DNA of 64,000 bases from Caulobacter henricii (GTDB lineage Bacteria; Pseudomonadota; Alphaproteobacteria; Caulobacterales; Caulobacteraceae), in assembly GCF_001414055.1 (NCBI RefSeq), contig NZ_CP013002.1, positions 2,542,001 through 2,606,000 of the forward strand. The letters run 5' to 3'. Below the pieces are notes generated by a model that was not told the origin of the DNA, made no database searches, and was given only the letters and a program-made list of their open reading frames with translations. Position 1 is the stretch's first letter. The number at the start of each line of letters is the position of its first letter. Positions 49,060 to 58,105 of the stretch are shown piece by piece. The translations under genes were made by a program, and so were the position numbers.

Positions 49060-51237
49060 ATGGGTTTACTCAGCAGGCTGGCATGGGTTGGGCTGATTGC
49101 GGGACTTGCCCTCCCCGCTCACGCGGCCGACGACCTGAACCGCCTGAAGGCCCGGGCCGCCGGGGTCGAGATCATCCGCGACACCTGGGGCATAGCCCAC
49201 ATCCACGGCAAGACTGACGCCGACGCCGTATTTGGCATGGCCTATGCCCAGGCCGAGGATGACTTCAACCGGGTTGAAACCAACTACATCACGTCCCTGG
49301 GCCGCACGGCGGAAGCCGAGGGCGAAAAGGCGATCTGGAGCGACCTGCGCCAGCGGCTATTCATCGATCCAGTGCGGCTCAAGGCCGACTACGCCGCCAG
49401 CCCGGCCTGGCTGAAGGCGCTGATGAACGGCTGGGCCGATGGCCTGAACTACTATCTTGCCACCCATCCCAAGGTGAAGCCGCGCACGATCACGCGGTTC
49501 GAACCCTGGATGGCCCTGAGCTTTTCGGAAGGCAGCATCGGCGGCGATATTGAGCGGATCTCGCTCAGCCAGCTGGAAGCCTTTTACGGCAAGCGCGAGC
49601 TGGCCCTGACCGACGACGAAAAGGGGCTGACCTTTCGCGAACCCACGGGCTCGAACGGGATCGCCATCGCGCCGAGCCATACCCTGGCCGGCAACGCCTT
49701 GCTGCTGATCAATCCCCACACCTCGTTCTTCTTCCGCTCAGAACAGCAGGTGCGCAGCGACGAGGGCCTGAACGCCTATGGCGCAGCGACCTGGGGCCAA
49801 TTCTTCATCTACCAGGGCTTCAACGCCACGGCGGGCTGGATGCACACCTCCAGCGGCGTCGATGTGGTCGACGAATTTGTGGAAACCCTCGTCGAGAAAG
49901 ACGGAAAACGCTTCTACCGCTATGGCAAGGCCCTTCGGCCGGTCATCAGCGAGACCATCGTCATCCCCTACCGCGCGGCCGACGGTACCCGGGCGGAGCG
50001 GCGCTTCACGGTCTATCGCACCCACCACGGCCCGATCGTGCGCGAAGCCGGTGGCAAGTGGATCAGCGTCGCCCTGATGAACAAGCCCGTGGCAGCGCTG
50101 GAGCAGTCGTTCCTGCGCACCAAGGCCACCGACTATGCTGCGTTCATGAAGGTGGCGGCGCTGAAGGCCAATTCGTCGAACAACACCCTGTTTGCCGACT
50201 CCAAAGGCACCATCGCCTACCTGCACCCGCAGTTCATTCCCCGGCGCGACGACCGCTTTGACTATACCCAGCCGGTCGACGGGGCGGATCCGGCCACAGA
50301 CTGGAAAGGCCTGCATGATCTCGACGAGGCCCCGCGGGTCGTGAACCCCGCCAATGGCTGGGCGATGAACACCAATAACTGGCCCTATTCGGCGGCCGGC
50401 CCTGACAGCCCCCGGCAGGCCGACTTCCCCAAATACATGGACACCTTCGGCGAAAACCCGCGTGGCCTGCATGCCATACGGGTGCTGCAGGACCGCAAGG
50501 ACTTCACCCTGCCCGGCCTGCTCGGCGCGGCCTATGACCCCTATCTGACCGCCTTCGCACGACTGGTCCCGACCCTGACGGCGGCCTATGACGCCACCGC
50601 GAGCGATGATCCGCTCAAGGCCAGGCTGGCCGATCAGGTCGCCCTTTTGAAAGCTTGGGACTTCAAGTGGTCGACCAGATCTGAGGCGACGTCCCTCGCG
50701 GTCTTCTGGGGCGAGGCCCTGTGGACGACGGCCGCACCTGCGGCCAAGGCCAAGGGCGTCAATGTCTATGACTATATGGCCGATGTGGCGACGCCGGCGG
50801 AGAAGCTGAAGGCCCTGGCCGAAGCCTCGGATCGCCTCACTGCCGACTTCGGCTCCTGGCGCACGCCCTGGGGCCAGATCAACCGCTTCCAGCGCCTCAC
50901 GGGCGACATCGTCCAGCCCTTCGATGACGCGCAGCCCAGCATTGCCGTGCCCTTCACCTCGGCCCAGTGGGGCTCGCTGGCCTCGTTTGGTGCCAAGCGC
51001 TGGCCGGGGACCAAAAAGTACTACGGCACCCTGGGTAACAGCTTCGTGGCGGTGGTCGAATTCGGCGACAGGGTGCGGGCCCGTGCCATCTCGGCCGGCG
51101 GCGAAAGCGGTGATCCGGCCTCGCCGCACTTCAATGACCAAGCGCTGCGCTACAGTCTCGGCAATCTGCGAGACGTGTACTTCTATCCGGAAGACCTGAA
51201 GGGCCACATTGAGCGAACCTACCGGCCCGGCCAGTAG
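49060..51237 (+). CDS. Penicillin acylase / AHL-acylase family Ntn-hydrolase
   Basis: 725 residues. A signal peptide (MGLLSRLAWVGLIAGLALPAHA) precedes the alpha-chain region (VEIIRDTWGIAHIHGKTDADAVFGMAYAQAEDD). The autocatalytic site is Gly|Ser-Asn-Gly in EPTGSNGIAIAPSHTLAG; the Ser becomes the N-terminal nucleophile of the beta chain. The C-terminal WGQINRFQRL is typical. Substrates may be beta-lactams, acyl-homoserine lactones (quorum quenching) or other N-acyl compounds. ATG 49018 is an alternative start, adding 14 residues. Confidence 0.9.
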   Translation: MGLLSRLAWVGLIAGLALPAHAADDLNRLKARAAGVEIIRDTWGIAHIHGKTDADAVFGMAYAQAEDDFNRVETNYITSLGRTAEAEGEKAIWSDLRQRLFIDPVRLKADYAASPAWLKALMNGWADGLNYYLATHPKVKPRTITRFEPWMALSFSEGSIGGDIERISLSQLEAFYGKRELALTDDEKGLTFREPTGSNGIAIAPSHTLAGNALLLINPHTSFFFRSEQQVRSDEGLNAYGAATWGQFFIYQGFNATAGWMHTSSGVDVVDEFVETLVEKDGKRFYRYGKALRPVISETIVIPYRAADGTRAERRFTVYRTHHGPIVREAGGKWISVALMNKPVAALEQSFLRTKATDYAAFMKVAALKANSSNNTLFADSKGTIAYLHPQFIPRRDDRFDYTQPVDGADPATDWKGLHDLDEAPRVVNPANGWAMNTNNWPYSAAGPDSPRQADFPKYMDTFGENPRGLHAIRVLQDRKDFTLPGLLGAAYDPYLTAFARLVPTLTAAYDATASDDPLKARLADQVALLKAWDFKWSTRSEATSLAVFWGEALWTTAAPAAKAKGVNVYDYMADVATPAEKLKALAEASDRLTADFGSWRTPWGQINRFQRLTGDIVQPFDDAQPSIAVPFTSAQWGSLASFGAKRWPGTKKYYGTLGNSFVAVVEFGDRVRARAISAGGESGDPASPHFNDQALRYSLGNLRDVYFYPEDLKGHIERTYRPGQ

Positions 51238-51247
51238 GCGAGCCCAT

Positions 51248-51267
51248 TCGCCCCGCTGCAGGGGCGA
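51248..51267 (+). terminator. Hairpin after the acylase gene
   Basis: TCGCCCC pairs with GGGGCGA across GCTGCA, 10 bases after the acylase stop. There is no U-tract. The remaining bases up to the cckA stop (51400) hold nothing else recognised. Confidence 0.45.
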
Positions 51268-51399
51268 TGATCGCTCATCGTCGCAGGACACTTGGTCGGA
51301 AGCGTCACCGGGTTCAGGTCTTCGCCGGGCCCTGACCGGTCCATTGGCGACCGTCAGTCCTGGCCCGACCGACAGGGCCGAGCCGGCGCGAGCGCCTAG

Positions 51400-53487
51400 C
51401 TAGGCGGCCTGAAGCTGCTGCTTGACCCGCTCGGCCAGGGTCTTGATGTCGATGGGCTTGGGCAGGAAGGTCACGCCCGTCTCGCCCTCGAGCAGGTCGC
51501 TGAACTCGGCCTCGGCATAGCCGCTGATGAACATCACCGGCGCATTGCCAAGATAGCCGCGAGCCTTCTTCAAAAGGGTCGGACCGTCGATACCGGGCAT
51601 GATCACATCGCTAATCAGCAGGTCGATCGTGCCGGCATTGGCCTCGGCGATCAGCAGGGCTTCCTCGCCATCGCAGGCCTCCAGCACCTCATAGCCGCGC
51701 GCCCGCAGCAGGCGGGCGGCCACGCCGCGGACGGCGTCCTCGTCCTCGACGAACAGGATGCGGCCGGCCCCTGAAAGATCGCGCGGCGGACGGGCCTTGG
51801 GCGGCTCGGCGGCCACAGCAGCCGCTTCGGCGATCGCGGCAGCGGTGGGCACATGGACCGGCAGGAAGATCCGGAAGGCCGCACCCTCGTCAGGGCGGCT
51901 GTGCACATGGATCCAGCCGTCGCTCTGCTTGACGATGCCATAGACGGTAGCCAGGCCCAGGCCCGTGCCTTCGCCCACCGGCTTGGTGGTGAAGAAGGGG
52001 TCAAAGATCTTGCCCATGACGTCGGGGGGAATGCCCGGACCATCGTCAGACACTTCGATGAAGGCCGTATCGCCCTCGGCACCCGGGAAACCCAGAGACA
52101 CGGCTTCGTCCTGGGTCAGGCGGGCGGTGCGAATGCGGACAATACCGCCGCCCTTGGCCGCCCGTACAGCGTCGCGGGCGTTGACGGCCAGATTCATGAC
52201 CGCCGTTTCCAGCTGGCTCTTGTCGGCCCGCACCTGCGGTAGGTCGCGGCCATAGTCGGTGATCAGCTTGACGTCTTCGCGCAGCAGGCGGCGCAGCAGG
52301 ACCTCGAATTCCGAGATCAGCTCGCCCAGGTCCAGAACTTCACGCTGCACGGTCTGCTTGCGCGAGAAGGCCAGCAGCTTGCGAACCAGATCGGCAGCCC
52401 GGACCCCTGTCTGACGGATCTCGTTCAGGCCTTCGTAGGACGGGTCACCGACGGGATGGCGGTGCAGGAGCTCGTCCAGGCGCAGCTGAATTGCCGTCAG
52501 CAGATTGTTGAAGTCATGGGCCACGCCGCCGGCCAGCTGGCCGATGGCCTGCATCTTCTGGGCCTGAGCCAGCTGCAGCTCGATCTGCTTCTGCTCGGAG
52601 ACATCGATCATATAGGCGACCAGCCGCCCCTCGGCCCGGTAGAGATAGAGGTGGGCGATGCGGGTCGGGTCGCGCGACAGCCGCACCTCGAAGGGACCGG
52701 CCTTGCCGCCGGCCATGCGGCTCTCGGCCTCGGCGCGGGTTGTCGGTTCGATCAGGTCGCCAAACAGCACCCCGGCCTTGGCGGTTGGACCCGCCATGGC
52801 CGACAGGGCCGGATTGGCCTCGAGGATACGGGAATTGAAAGGATCAAGCCCTTCCAGCAAGGCCGCGCCGAACGGTGAGGCCCCGGAAAAGGCGTCCAGC
52901 GATCCCGGCGGCGGTGCCCTTGTCTCGACGATGGCCACGGGCGGAGCCTCGGCCGCGAGGCTGGCGACAACGGCGGGCGGAGCCAGACGGACCAGCAGGC
53001 GTCCGCCGGCGAGACGGGACACGGTCGCAACGCGGTCCTCGCTGTCCACGCGCAGCAGGCCTTCGGCCACCTCGCCCTTGCGGGCGCGGACCAGGGCTGC
53101 GAACAGACCCGAGCCGGCGACGCCCTTGGGCAGGCGCCGGGCGTCTCCCATGATCTGCCGCCAGGCGGCATTGGCGGCGAGCAGCCGTCCGTCGGCGGCC
53201 ACCAGGGCGGTGGGTTCGCTCAGGGCGTCGATGAAACCTTCGGCAGCGTCGAGGTCGCTCTCGTGGTGGGCCGAGGCCCGGATGGCGACAAGGCCCAGGA
53301 TCGCGACGCCGGCGACCCCGCCCAGCAGCAGCAGTCCGGCAAGGGTGGCGGGACCGGCGCGCAGGGCCGGGACGGCAGCCAGTCCGGCAGCGGCCACGAA
53401 AAAGATCGCTGCGCCCCAGATATAGGGGTCGAAGCGCCGGCGCGTGGCACCGGTTTCAGTGATGTCCTGGACGGGCAGTTCGGCCAT
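51400..53487 (-). CDS. cckA: Hybrid histidine kinase CckA
   Basis: 695 residues. Two transmembrane helices lie within the first 72 residues ([39 protein letters not shown]), then two PAS-like regions, a kinase core with phospho-His324 ([11 protein letters not shown]) and ATP motifs ([35 protein letters not shown]). A C-terminal receiver carries Asp627 ([13 protein letters not shown]). Caulobacter CckA has His322 and Asp623 in 691 residues. CckA phosphorylates ChpT, which passes phosphate to CtrA and CpdR. ATG 53487 is chosen over 53529 by homology. It follows flhB by 118 bases. Confidence 0.95.
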   Translation of the reverse strand: MAELPVQDITETGATRRRFDPYIWGAAIFFVAAAGLAAVPALRAGPATLAGLLLLGGVAGVAILGLVAIRASAHHESDLDAAEGFIDALSEPTALVAADGRLLAANAAWRQIMGDARRLPKGVAGSGLFAALVRARKGEVAEGLLRVDSEDRVATVSRLAGGRLLVRLAPPAVVASLAAEAPPVAIVETRAPPPGSLDAFSGASPFGAALLEGLDPFNSRILEANPALSAMAGPTAKAGVLFGDLIEPTTRAEAESRMAGGKAGPFEVRLSRDPTRIAHLYLYRAEGRLVAYMIDVSEQKQIELQLAQAQKMQAIGQLAGGVAHDFNNLLTAIQLRLDELLHRHPVGDPSYEGLNEIRQTGVRAADLVRKLLAFSRKQTVQREVLDLGELISEFEVLLRRLLREDVKLITDYGRDLPQVRADKSQLETAVMNLAVNARDAVRAAKGGGIVRIRTARLTQDEAVSLGFPGAEGDTAFIEVSDDGPGIPPDVMGKIFDPFFTTKPVGEGTGLGLATVYGIVKQSDGWIHVHSRPDEGAAFRIFLPVHVPTAAAIAEAAAVAAEPPKARPPRDLSGAGRILFVEDEDAVRGVAARLLRARGYEVLEACDGEEALLIAEANAGTIDLLISDVIMPGIDGPTLLKKARGYLGNAPVMFISGYAEAEFSDLLEGETGVTFLPKPIDIKTLAERVKQQLQAA

Positions 53488-53605
53488 GGACGGTGGCAAT
53501 CCTTGTTCAGCGCGCAGGTCGCGACTCACTTCGAGCCAACCCGAGGATACTCTTTATGTAACGCAAGGTCAGAGGGCGTCTGAATTGCGGTTTTGTCACG
53601 TCCCG

Positions 53606-54691
53606 TCACAGGGGCCGGGCCCGCGGCTTGGGCTTCTTGCCGTTCATGATGAAGCCGATGACCTTGGCCACGGCTTCGAAATGATCGGCCGGAATTTCTT
53701 CATCGATCTCGACCGTCGCATAGAGCGCGCGCGCCAGGGGCGGATCTTCCAGAACCGGCACGCCGTGCTCCTCGGCGACGGCACGGATCTTCAGGGCCAG
53801 ATCGTCCATGCCCTTGGCCACGCAGAGCGGCGCAGGCGTCTCGCCCGGCTCGTACTTCAAGGCCACGGCATAGTGGGTCGGGTTCATGACCACGACAGTC
53901 GCCTTGGGCACGGCCTGCATCATTCTTTGGCGCGAGCGCTGCATCTGGATCTGACGGCGCTTGGCCTTGATGTGCGGGTCACCATCCGACTGCTTGTACT
54001 CGTCCTTGACCTCCTGAAGGGTCATGCGCATGCGGGTCATGAACCGCTGACGCTGCCAGAACCAGTCAAAGCCGGCCGTCATGGTCAGCAGGATCAGCAC
54101 CGCCAGGAACAGCTTGGTGGCCAGCTTCATCGCCACCGGGATCATCGCGGACGGATCCATACCGACCATATTGATGACCTCGCCGGTGTGCGGCTTGAGC
54201 ACATAATAGGCGATGACGCCGGTCAGGATGAACTTCAGGGCCGACTTGGCGAACTGCACGAGGCCGTCGATGCCGAACAGACGCCCCAGGCCCTTGATCA
54301 GGTCGAGTTTGCTGAAGTCGGGTTTGATCTTCTCCGGCGTCATCATGAAGCCGGTCTGTCCCACATGGGCGACAAAGCCGAACACGGCGGTCACCACCAT
54401 CACCAGAACCAGGGGCGGCAAAGCGGCCATGATGGCCTGGCGGGCGATCACAACGGCCCCGCCGCTGCTGACATCCATCTGGCCGGCATGGGCCAGGAAC
54501 GGCACCAGGGCTGCCGAGAGGTCGCGGGTCAGCCAGCCACCGGCCATCAGGATGACCATCACGGCCCCGAGAAGCGAAGCCAACTGAGGAACGTCCTGAC
54601 TTTTGGCGACGTCTCCCTTGGCCCGGGCGTCCGACAGCTTCTTCGCTGAAGGTTCTTCTGTTTTTGACTCTTTATCTGTGTCTTCCGCCAT
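53606..54691 (-). CDS. flhB: Flagellar export-gate protein FlhB
   Basis: 361 residues. Four hydrophobic segments lie in residues about 35-215 after the conserved TEEPSAKKLSDARAKGDVAKS opening. The cytoplasmic domain has the autocleavage site Asn-Pro-Thr-His (VVMNPTHYAVALKYEPGETPAP). FlhB switches the flagellar type III exporter from rod/hook to filament substrates. It starts 9 bases after fliR, in the fliQ-fliR-flhB operon. Confidence 0.97.
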   Translation of the reverse strand: MAEDTDKESKTEEPSAKKLSDARAKGDVAKSQDVPQLASLLGAVMVILMAGGWLTRDLSAALVPFLAHAGQMDVSSGGAVVIARQAIMAALPPLVLVMVVTAVFGFVAHVGQTGFMMTPEKIKPDFSKLDLIKGLGRLFGIDGLVQFAKSALKFILTGVIAYYVLKPHTGEVINMVGMDPSAMIPVAMKLATKLFLAVLILLTMTAGFDWFWQRQRFMTRMRMTLQEVKDEYKQSDGDPHIKAKRRQIQMQRSRQRMMQAVPKATVVVMNPTHYAVALKYEPGETPAPLCVAKGMDDLALKIRAVAEEHGVPVLEDPPLARALYATVEIDEEIPADHFEAVAKVIGFIMNGKKPKPRARPL

Positions 54692-54700
54692 GGCCCGCCC

Positions 54701-55456
54701 CTAGTTGAAGATCAACAGGAGGTCGCGGTAGCGGTCTGTCCACACCATGGCGATGCCGCCAAGGCTGAGGGCCAGCAGAGACAGTCCGAGGATCACGCTG
54801 AGCGGCGAGGCCACAAAGAAGATCTGGAAGGCCGGCATGACCCGTCCGACCAGGCCGACCGCCAGATTGAAGACCAGGGAGAACACGATCACCGGAGCGG
54901 CCAGCTGCACGCCGAGGGAAAAACTGTCGGCCACGGTGCGCACCGCCAGGGTCGCCGCGTCATTGACCGGCACGGCGCGGCTGAACGGGAAAAGGTCGTA
55001 AGACTTGACGATCGCCCCGATGAACAGGTGATGCAGGTCGGTGGCCATGATCAGGGTCAGGCCGAGCATCGACAGAAAGGTCGCCACCGCCGTGCTGGAC
55101 TGGCCCATCGACGGGTTGGTGGTCTGGGCGAAGGACAGGGTGGTCTGCATCGAAATGACTTCGCCGGCCGTCGACATGGCGGTGAAGAACAGCTTCAGCA
55201 CCGAGCCGATCATCAGGCCGATCAGGATCTCATGGATCACCTGACCCCACAGGCCGCCGACGCTGGTCGGCACGCCGCCGACGGTATTCTGGACCAGCGG
55301 TGTCAGCAGCAGGGCCATCAGCAGGGCGAAGGACAGGCGGATGCGAGGCGGCACCGAGTCGTCGCCGATCCCGGGCATGAGCATGACCATGGCCCCGACC
55401 CGCGCGAAGACGAGGCCGGCGACATAGACCTGGGCGGCTGTCGCGTAGGAGTCCAA
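54701..55456 (-). CDS. fliR: Flagellar export protein FliR
   Basis: 251 residues, five or six hydrophobic helices; typical segments are VYVAGLVFARVGAMVMLMPGIGD, EILIGLMIGSVLKLFFTAMSTAGEVIS and PAFQIFFVASPLSVILGLSL. It forms part of the FliPQR export gate in the basal body membrane. It begins 16 bases after fliQ. Confidence 0.96.
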   Translation of the reverse strand: MDSYATAAQVYVAGLVFARVGAMVMLMPGIGDDSVPPRIRLSFALLMALLLTPLVQNTVGGVPTSVGGLWGQVIHEILIGLMIGSVLKLFFTAMSTAGEVISMQTTLSFAQTTNPSMGQSSTAVATFLSMLGLTLIMATDLHHLFIGAIVKSYDLFPFSRAVPVNDAATLAVRTVADSFSLGVQLAAPVIVFSLVFNLAVGLVGRVMPAFQIFFVASPLSVILGLSLLALSLGGIAMVWTDRYRDLLLIFN

Positions 55457-55472
55457 GCGGCCCTCGCCTCCC

Positions 55473-55736
55473 CTACATGCCGGCGATGCGGGCGGCGATC
55501 TGGCGCATGAAGCCCGACATCAGGGCCCCCATCAGCGGCAGGAAGATCAGCAGGGAGACAAAGATCGCCACGATCTTGGGTGCATAGACCAGGGTGGCTT
55601 CCTGGATCTGGGTCAGGGCCTGGAACAGACCGATGGCCACGCCGACGACAAGGCCGACGATCAGCACAGGCGCGCAGAGCTGAAGGGTCAGCCAGATCGC
55701 ATCGCGACCGACATCCAGAACTTCGGCACCGGTCAT
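55473..55736 (-). CDS. fliQ: Flagellar export protein FliQ
   Basis: 87 residues with two long hydrophobic helices (IWLTLQLCAPVLIVGLVVGVAIGLFQALTQIQEATL; VAIFVSLLIFLPLMGALMSGFM), the standard FliQ hairpin of the export gate. First gene of the fliQ-fliR-flhB operon, with a CtrA-type site 67-81 bases upstream. In Caulobacter fliQ is a class II flagellar gene directly controlled by CtrA. Confidence 0.96.
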   Translation of the reverse strand: MTGAEVLDVGRDAIWLTLQLCAPVLIVGLVVGVAIGLFQALTQIQEATLVYAPKIVAIFVSLLIFLPLMGALMSGFMRQIAARIAGM

Positions 55737-55798
55737 CCAGAAGCCTCACTCGCGCGCCCGGACCGGGCAGGGAATCGAGGGCTCAGAATGCCGCGAGT

Positions 55799-55817
55799 AT
55801 GGTTAACAGGGCGTTAG
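55799..55817 (-). promoter_or_regulatory. CtrA site at the fliQ promoter
   Basis: TTAA-CAGGGCG-TTAG (55803-55817) is one base from TTAA-N7-TTAA. The minus strand at 55806-55799 also reads TTAACCAT, the CtrA octamer. Distance to the fliQ start fits a promoter element. Confidence 0.7.
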
Positions 55818-55932
55818 GGGTTGGCCGCGGAGCGGGGATCGGGGCCGGTCAAGCCAATGCGCTGCCGAGGCCAGGGGCCCGGAAATCCGGTCATCCCACT
55901 GTGGCGTGGAAGACCGGAGCCATCGGGCCTGC

Positions 55933-56232
55933 CTAGCGGATCCGGATCCGCACCGGAACCTGGATGTAGGACCCGGCCCGGCTCTTGCCGTCAGGACCCA
56001 GCAGGTCGACCTGGAACTGGGAGGCCATCTTCAGGGCGGCGTCGCCGACGCCCAGTTCCGGTGAGCTTTCGCCCTCGACGGTGCAGGCGGTCAGATGGCC
56101 ATCGTCCGTGACCAGGCAGTTCAGAATGGCGACGGCTTCGCGCGGCTGGGACGCCGGGATCAGCAGGTCCGGATCGGCCTTGGCCGGCGCAGAATTGGAA
56201 AGAGCAGCGGCGAGAACAAGCGAAGCAATCAC
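55933..56232 (-). CDS. Small exported TonB C-terminal-domain-like protein
   Basis: 99 residues. A short signal peptide (MIASLVLAAALSNSAPAKA) is followed directly by a TonB-C-type module: AVAILNCLVTDDGHLTACTVEGESSPELGVGDAALKMASQFQV, with two Cys eleven residues apart. There is no transmembrane anchor or Pro-rich spacer, so it cannot transduce energy by itself like TonB. It might bind TonB boxes, wall components or act as an adaptor. It lies upstream of the fliQ promoter on the same strand, with 196 bases between. Confidence 0.78.
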   Translation of the reverse strand: MIASLVLAAALSNSAPAKADPDLLIPASQPREAVAILNCLVTDDGHLTACTVEGESSPELGVGDAALKMASQFQVDLLGPDGKSRAGSYIQVPVRIRIR

Positions 56233-56333
56233 GATTTCGTCCCTATAAGTCCTGGCCGGTCCCGCCGCCCTCGCGACGCGCCGACCCTTGTTTCGACGAG
56301 GCGACCAGGTCGCCCCCTGTGTCCCGATCCGGG

Positions 56334-57710
56334 TCAGTGAGCGTGAGCCGCCTTCAACCGTTGCAGTCCCTGTGCCGCCAGATCGGTCAGGGACCTCAGG
56401 CCAAGCTCGGAGAAGACGTCAAAGGCGCAGGCCAGGGCCACAGCCGCCCGGTCCAGCCGGCCGTCATCCCGGCCGGTGATCTCGACCCGAGCTTCATAGA
56501 GGCGGGCCAGGTTCATCTGGGCCACAGCCCAGGAGGCCGGATCGCGCGTCCCGGGCTGGGCCGAGAGTTCGGTCTTGAAGGCCAGTTCGGCCGCATCGAG
56601 CACCGCCAGGTCCGCCGTCAGTTCAGCGCAGCGCGCCAGGCTGAGGGCGCGGTTGTTGGCGACGATGGCGCGCAGGGCCAGGGCCGGCTGGACCTTCAGC
56701 ACCTGGGTGGCACGGTCATAGCAATTGACCGCCTGCTCAAAGGCGCGTTCGGAGGTCGTGGCCTCCCCTACAGACTGCAGCCCCTGACCAAGCGCCGCCT
56801 GGGCACGAGCCCAGTCCATCGGACTATGTTCCATCGACAGCGGCTCCAGCGCCGCCGTCAGGGCCGCGACGCCGTCGGCGATCTGAGCCAGTTCGCCGTC
56901 CAGTTCGCCCAGCTGCACCAGGGCGGCACCGCGCAGGCCCTCCAGTCGCGACCAGGTCAGGGGCTCGAAATCGGGATCCAGCGCCGAGGCGGCAGCTGTG
57001 GCCTCGGTGATCGCCAACTGGGTCAGGGCGCGGTCCTTGAGGCGCGCACCGCAGGTCAGGATGAGTTCAATACGTGCCGCGCGCTGGTCGGCCAGCAGCA
57101 GGCGGGCGGAGCCGCCTTTCAGGCGCTTGGCGGCAGCCAGGGCTCGGAGTGGGGCGTCATAGGCCTGCACCGCAGCCAGGGCCCGATCAAGATTGTTCTC
57201 GGCCAGCCCGGCCCGGCCGTCGAGACCGGCGACCAGGGCCATGGCGAGGCCACAGCGCTGGCCCGGCGCTGTCCGCGCCAGGGTCAGGGCTGCTCCGGCC
57301 GCAGCATTCAGCCCCTCGTCACCGAACAGATCGGCCCCCAGAATGGCCAGGACAGCCTGCTCGCAGCGGGTTGTCGCCAGAGCCTCCAGGCGGCGCTCGC
57401 TCTCGAAAATCTTGCCGGCGGCCTCGGCATGAGAGGCGGCCTTGCGCAGGGCGGCGGCATCGCCGGAGCGACGGGCCAGTTCGCGCCAGGTGACCGCCGC
57501 TTCCAGCAGGCGTGCGCCGCGATCGCGGGTCCCGATCCGGCCCGCCGCAACATCGGCCGAACGCGCCTCATTGGTCAGCAGGCGAATGTCGAGGAGTTCA
57601 AGCAGCGAGGTGTCGCCACCGGTGAGGCCCTCGCGATGGCCCGTCGCCCGGGACTCCGAACCGGCATCGACGCCGAAGAGACGTTTCAGATCACGACCGA
57701 ACTCGAACAT
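56334..57710 (-). CDS. Alpha-helical repeat (TPR-like) protein behind CtrA sites
   Basis: 458 residues, almost entirely helical, Ala/Leu/Arg-rich. Paired helices recur about every 34-50 residues (AAVTWRELARRSGDAAALRKAASHAEAAGKIF; SPMDWARAQAALGQGLQSVGE; DPASWAVAQMNLARLYEARVEITG). The W-A-x-x-Q-x-x-L spacing resembles degenerate TPRs. No signal peptide; probably a cytoplasmic scaffold. MFEFGRDLKRLFG at 57710 is chosen; the frame is open to 57767. Two CtrA-type boxes lie 89-124 bases upstream, so cell-cycle-controlled expression is likely. Confidence 0.8.
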   Translation of the reverse strand: MFEFGRDLKRLFGVDAGSESRATGHREGLTGGDTSLLELLDIRLLTNEARSADVAAGRIGTRDRGARLLEAAVTWRELARRSGDAAALRKAASHAEAAGKIFESERRLEALATTRCEQAVLAILGADLFGDEGLNAAAGAALTLARTAPGQRCGLAMALVAGLDGRAGLAENNLDRALAAVQAYDAPLRALAAAKRLKGGSARLLLADQRAARIELILTCGARLKDRALTQLAITEATAAASALDPDFEPLTWSRLEGLRGAALVQLGELDGELAQIADGVAALTAALEPLSMEHSPMDWARAQAALGQGLQSVGEATTSERAFEQAVNCYDRATQVLKVQPALALRAIVANNRALSLARCAELTADLAVLDAAELAFKTELSAQPGTRDPASWAVAQMNLARLYEARVEITGRDDGRLDRAAVALACAFDVFSELGLRSLTDLAAQGLQRLKAAHAH

Positions 57711-57798
57711 CGACGCGCATCCCCGTACACGGACCGTCCCACACCGGGACGTCCGGCAAGGGTTCAACGCGTTAGGAGCAAAGCCGGAGCCAACGAAC

Positions 57799-57834
57799 TT
57801 AACAAGTGGTTAATAGGTGTTTACAGGCCGTTAA
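57799..57834 (-). promoter_or_regulatory. Tandem CtrA-type binding sites
   Basis: TTAA-CAAGTGG-TTAA at 57799-57813 is a perfect TTAA-N7-TTAA. TTTA-CAGGCCG-TTAA at 57820-57834 differs by one base and runs into TTAACCAT (57831-57838). The sites are 21 bp apart, two helical turns, placing them on one face. The minus-strand gene starts at 57710. Confidence 0.75.
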
Positions 57835-57903
57835 CCATAAATAGTCGGGGACTATCGGCAAATCGGCACCATGCAGGCTGTTTTTGGCATTATTGCGCCA
57901 AAA

Positions 57904-57919
57904 TGGCACAAATCTTGCT
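57904..57919 (+). promoter_or_regulatory. Sigma-54 (-24/-12) promoter
   Basis: TGGCAC-AAATC-TTGCT has GG and GC exactly ten bases apart and matches the TGGCAC-N5-TTGCW consensus in full. It points toward the gene at 58106, 186 bases away. An inverted repeat just upstream and CGGCA repeats further up could be activator sites (for example FlbD-like), though this is inference. Confidence 0.65.
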
Positions 57920-58105
57920 TAAGCCACCTTACCCTGCCCCTTGACCAACCATCGATATTCGAATCCTGTTCATGATGGTGAAAATGACGTTAACCATGAG
58001 TTTTAAGGCCTCGTTTACTTTTTGTTCCAGCCTGGCGGCTCCGACCTGGCTCCCCTGCCCCGCGAAACAGGCTAGAATTCCGGACAACCTGCCAGGGAGC
58101 TCGTC

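Larger units (their letters stand above)
57711..58105. other. 395-base intergenic regulatory region
   Basis: An AT-rich gap between the divergent helical-repeat gene (minus) and the RNase-H-like gene (plus). It holds tandem CtrA-type boxes (57799-57834), a CGGCA direct repeat (57856-57870 region), an inverted repeat TTTTGGC/GCCAAAA (57882-57888 with 57897-57903), a consensus sigma-54 promoter (57904-57919) and another TTAACCAT octamer (57990-57997). A 45-codon frame from ATG 57972 to 58109 is not supported as a gene. Confidence 0.7.
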
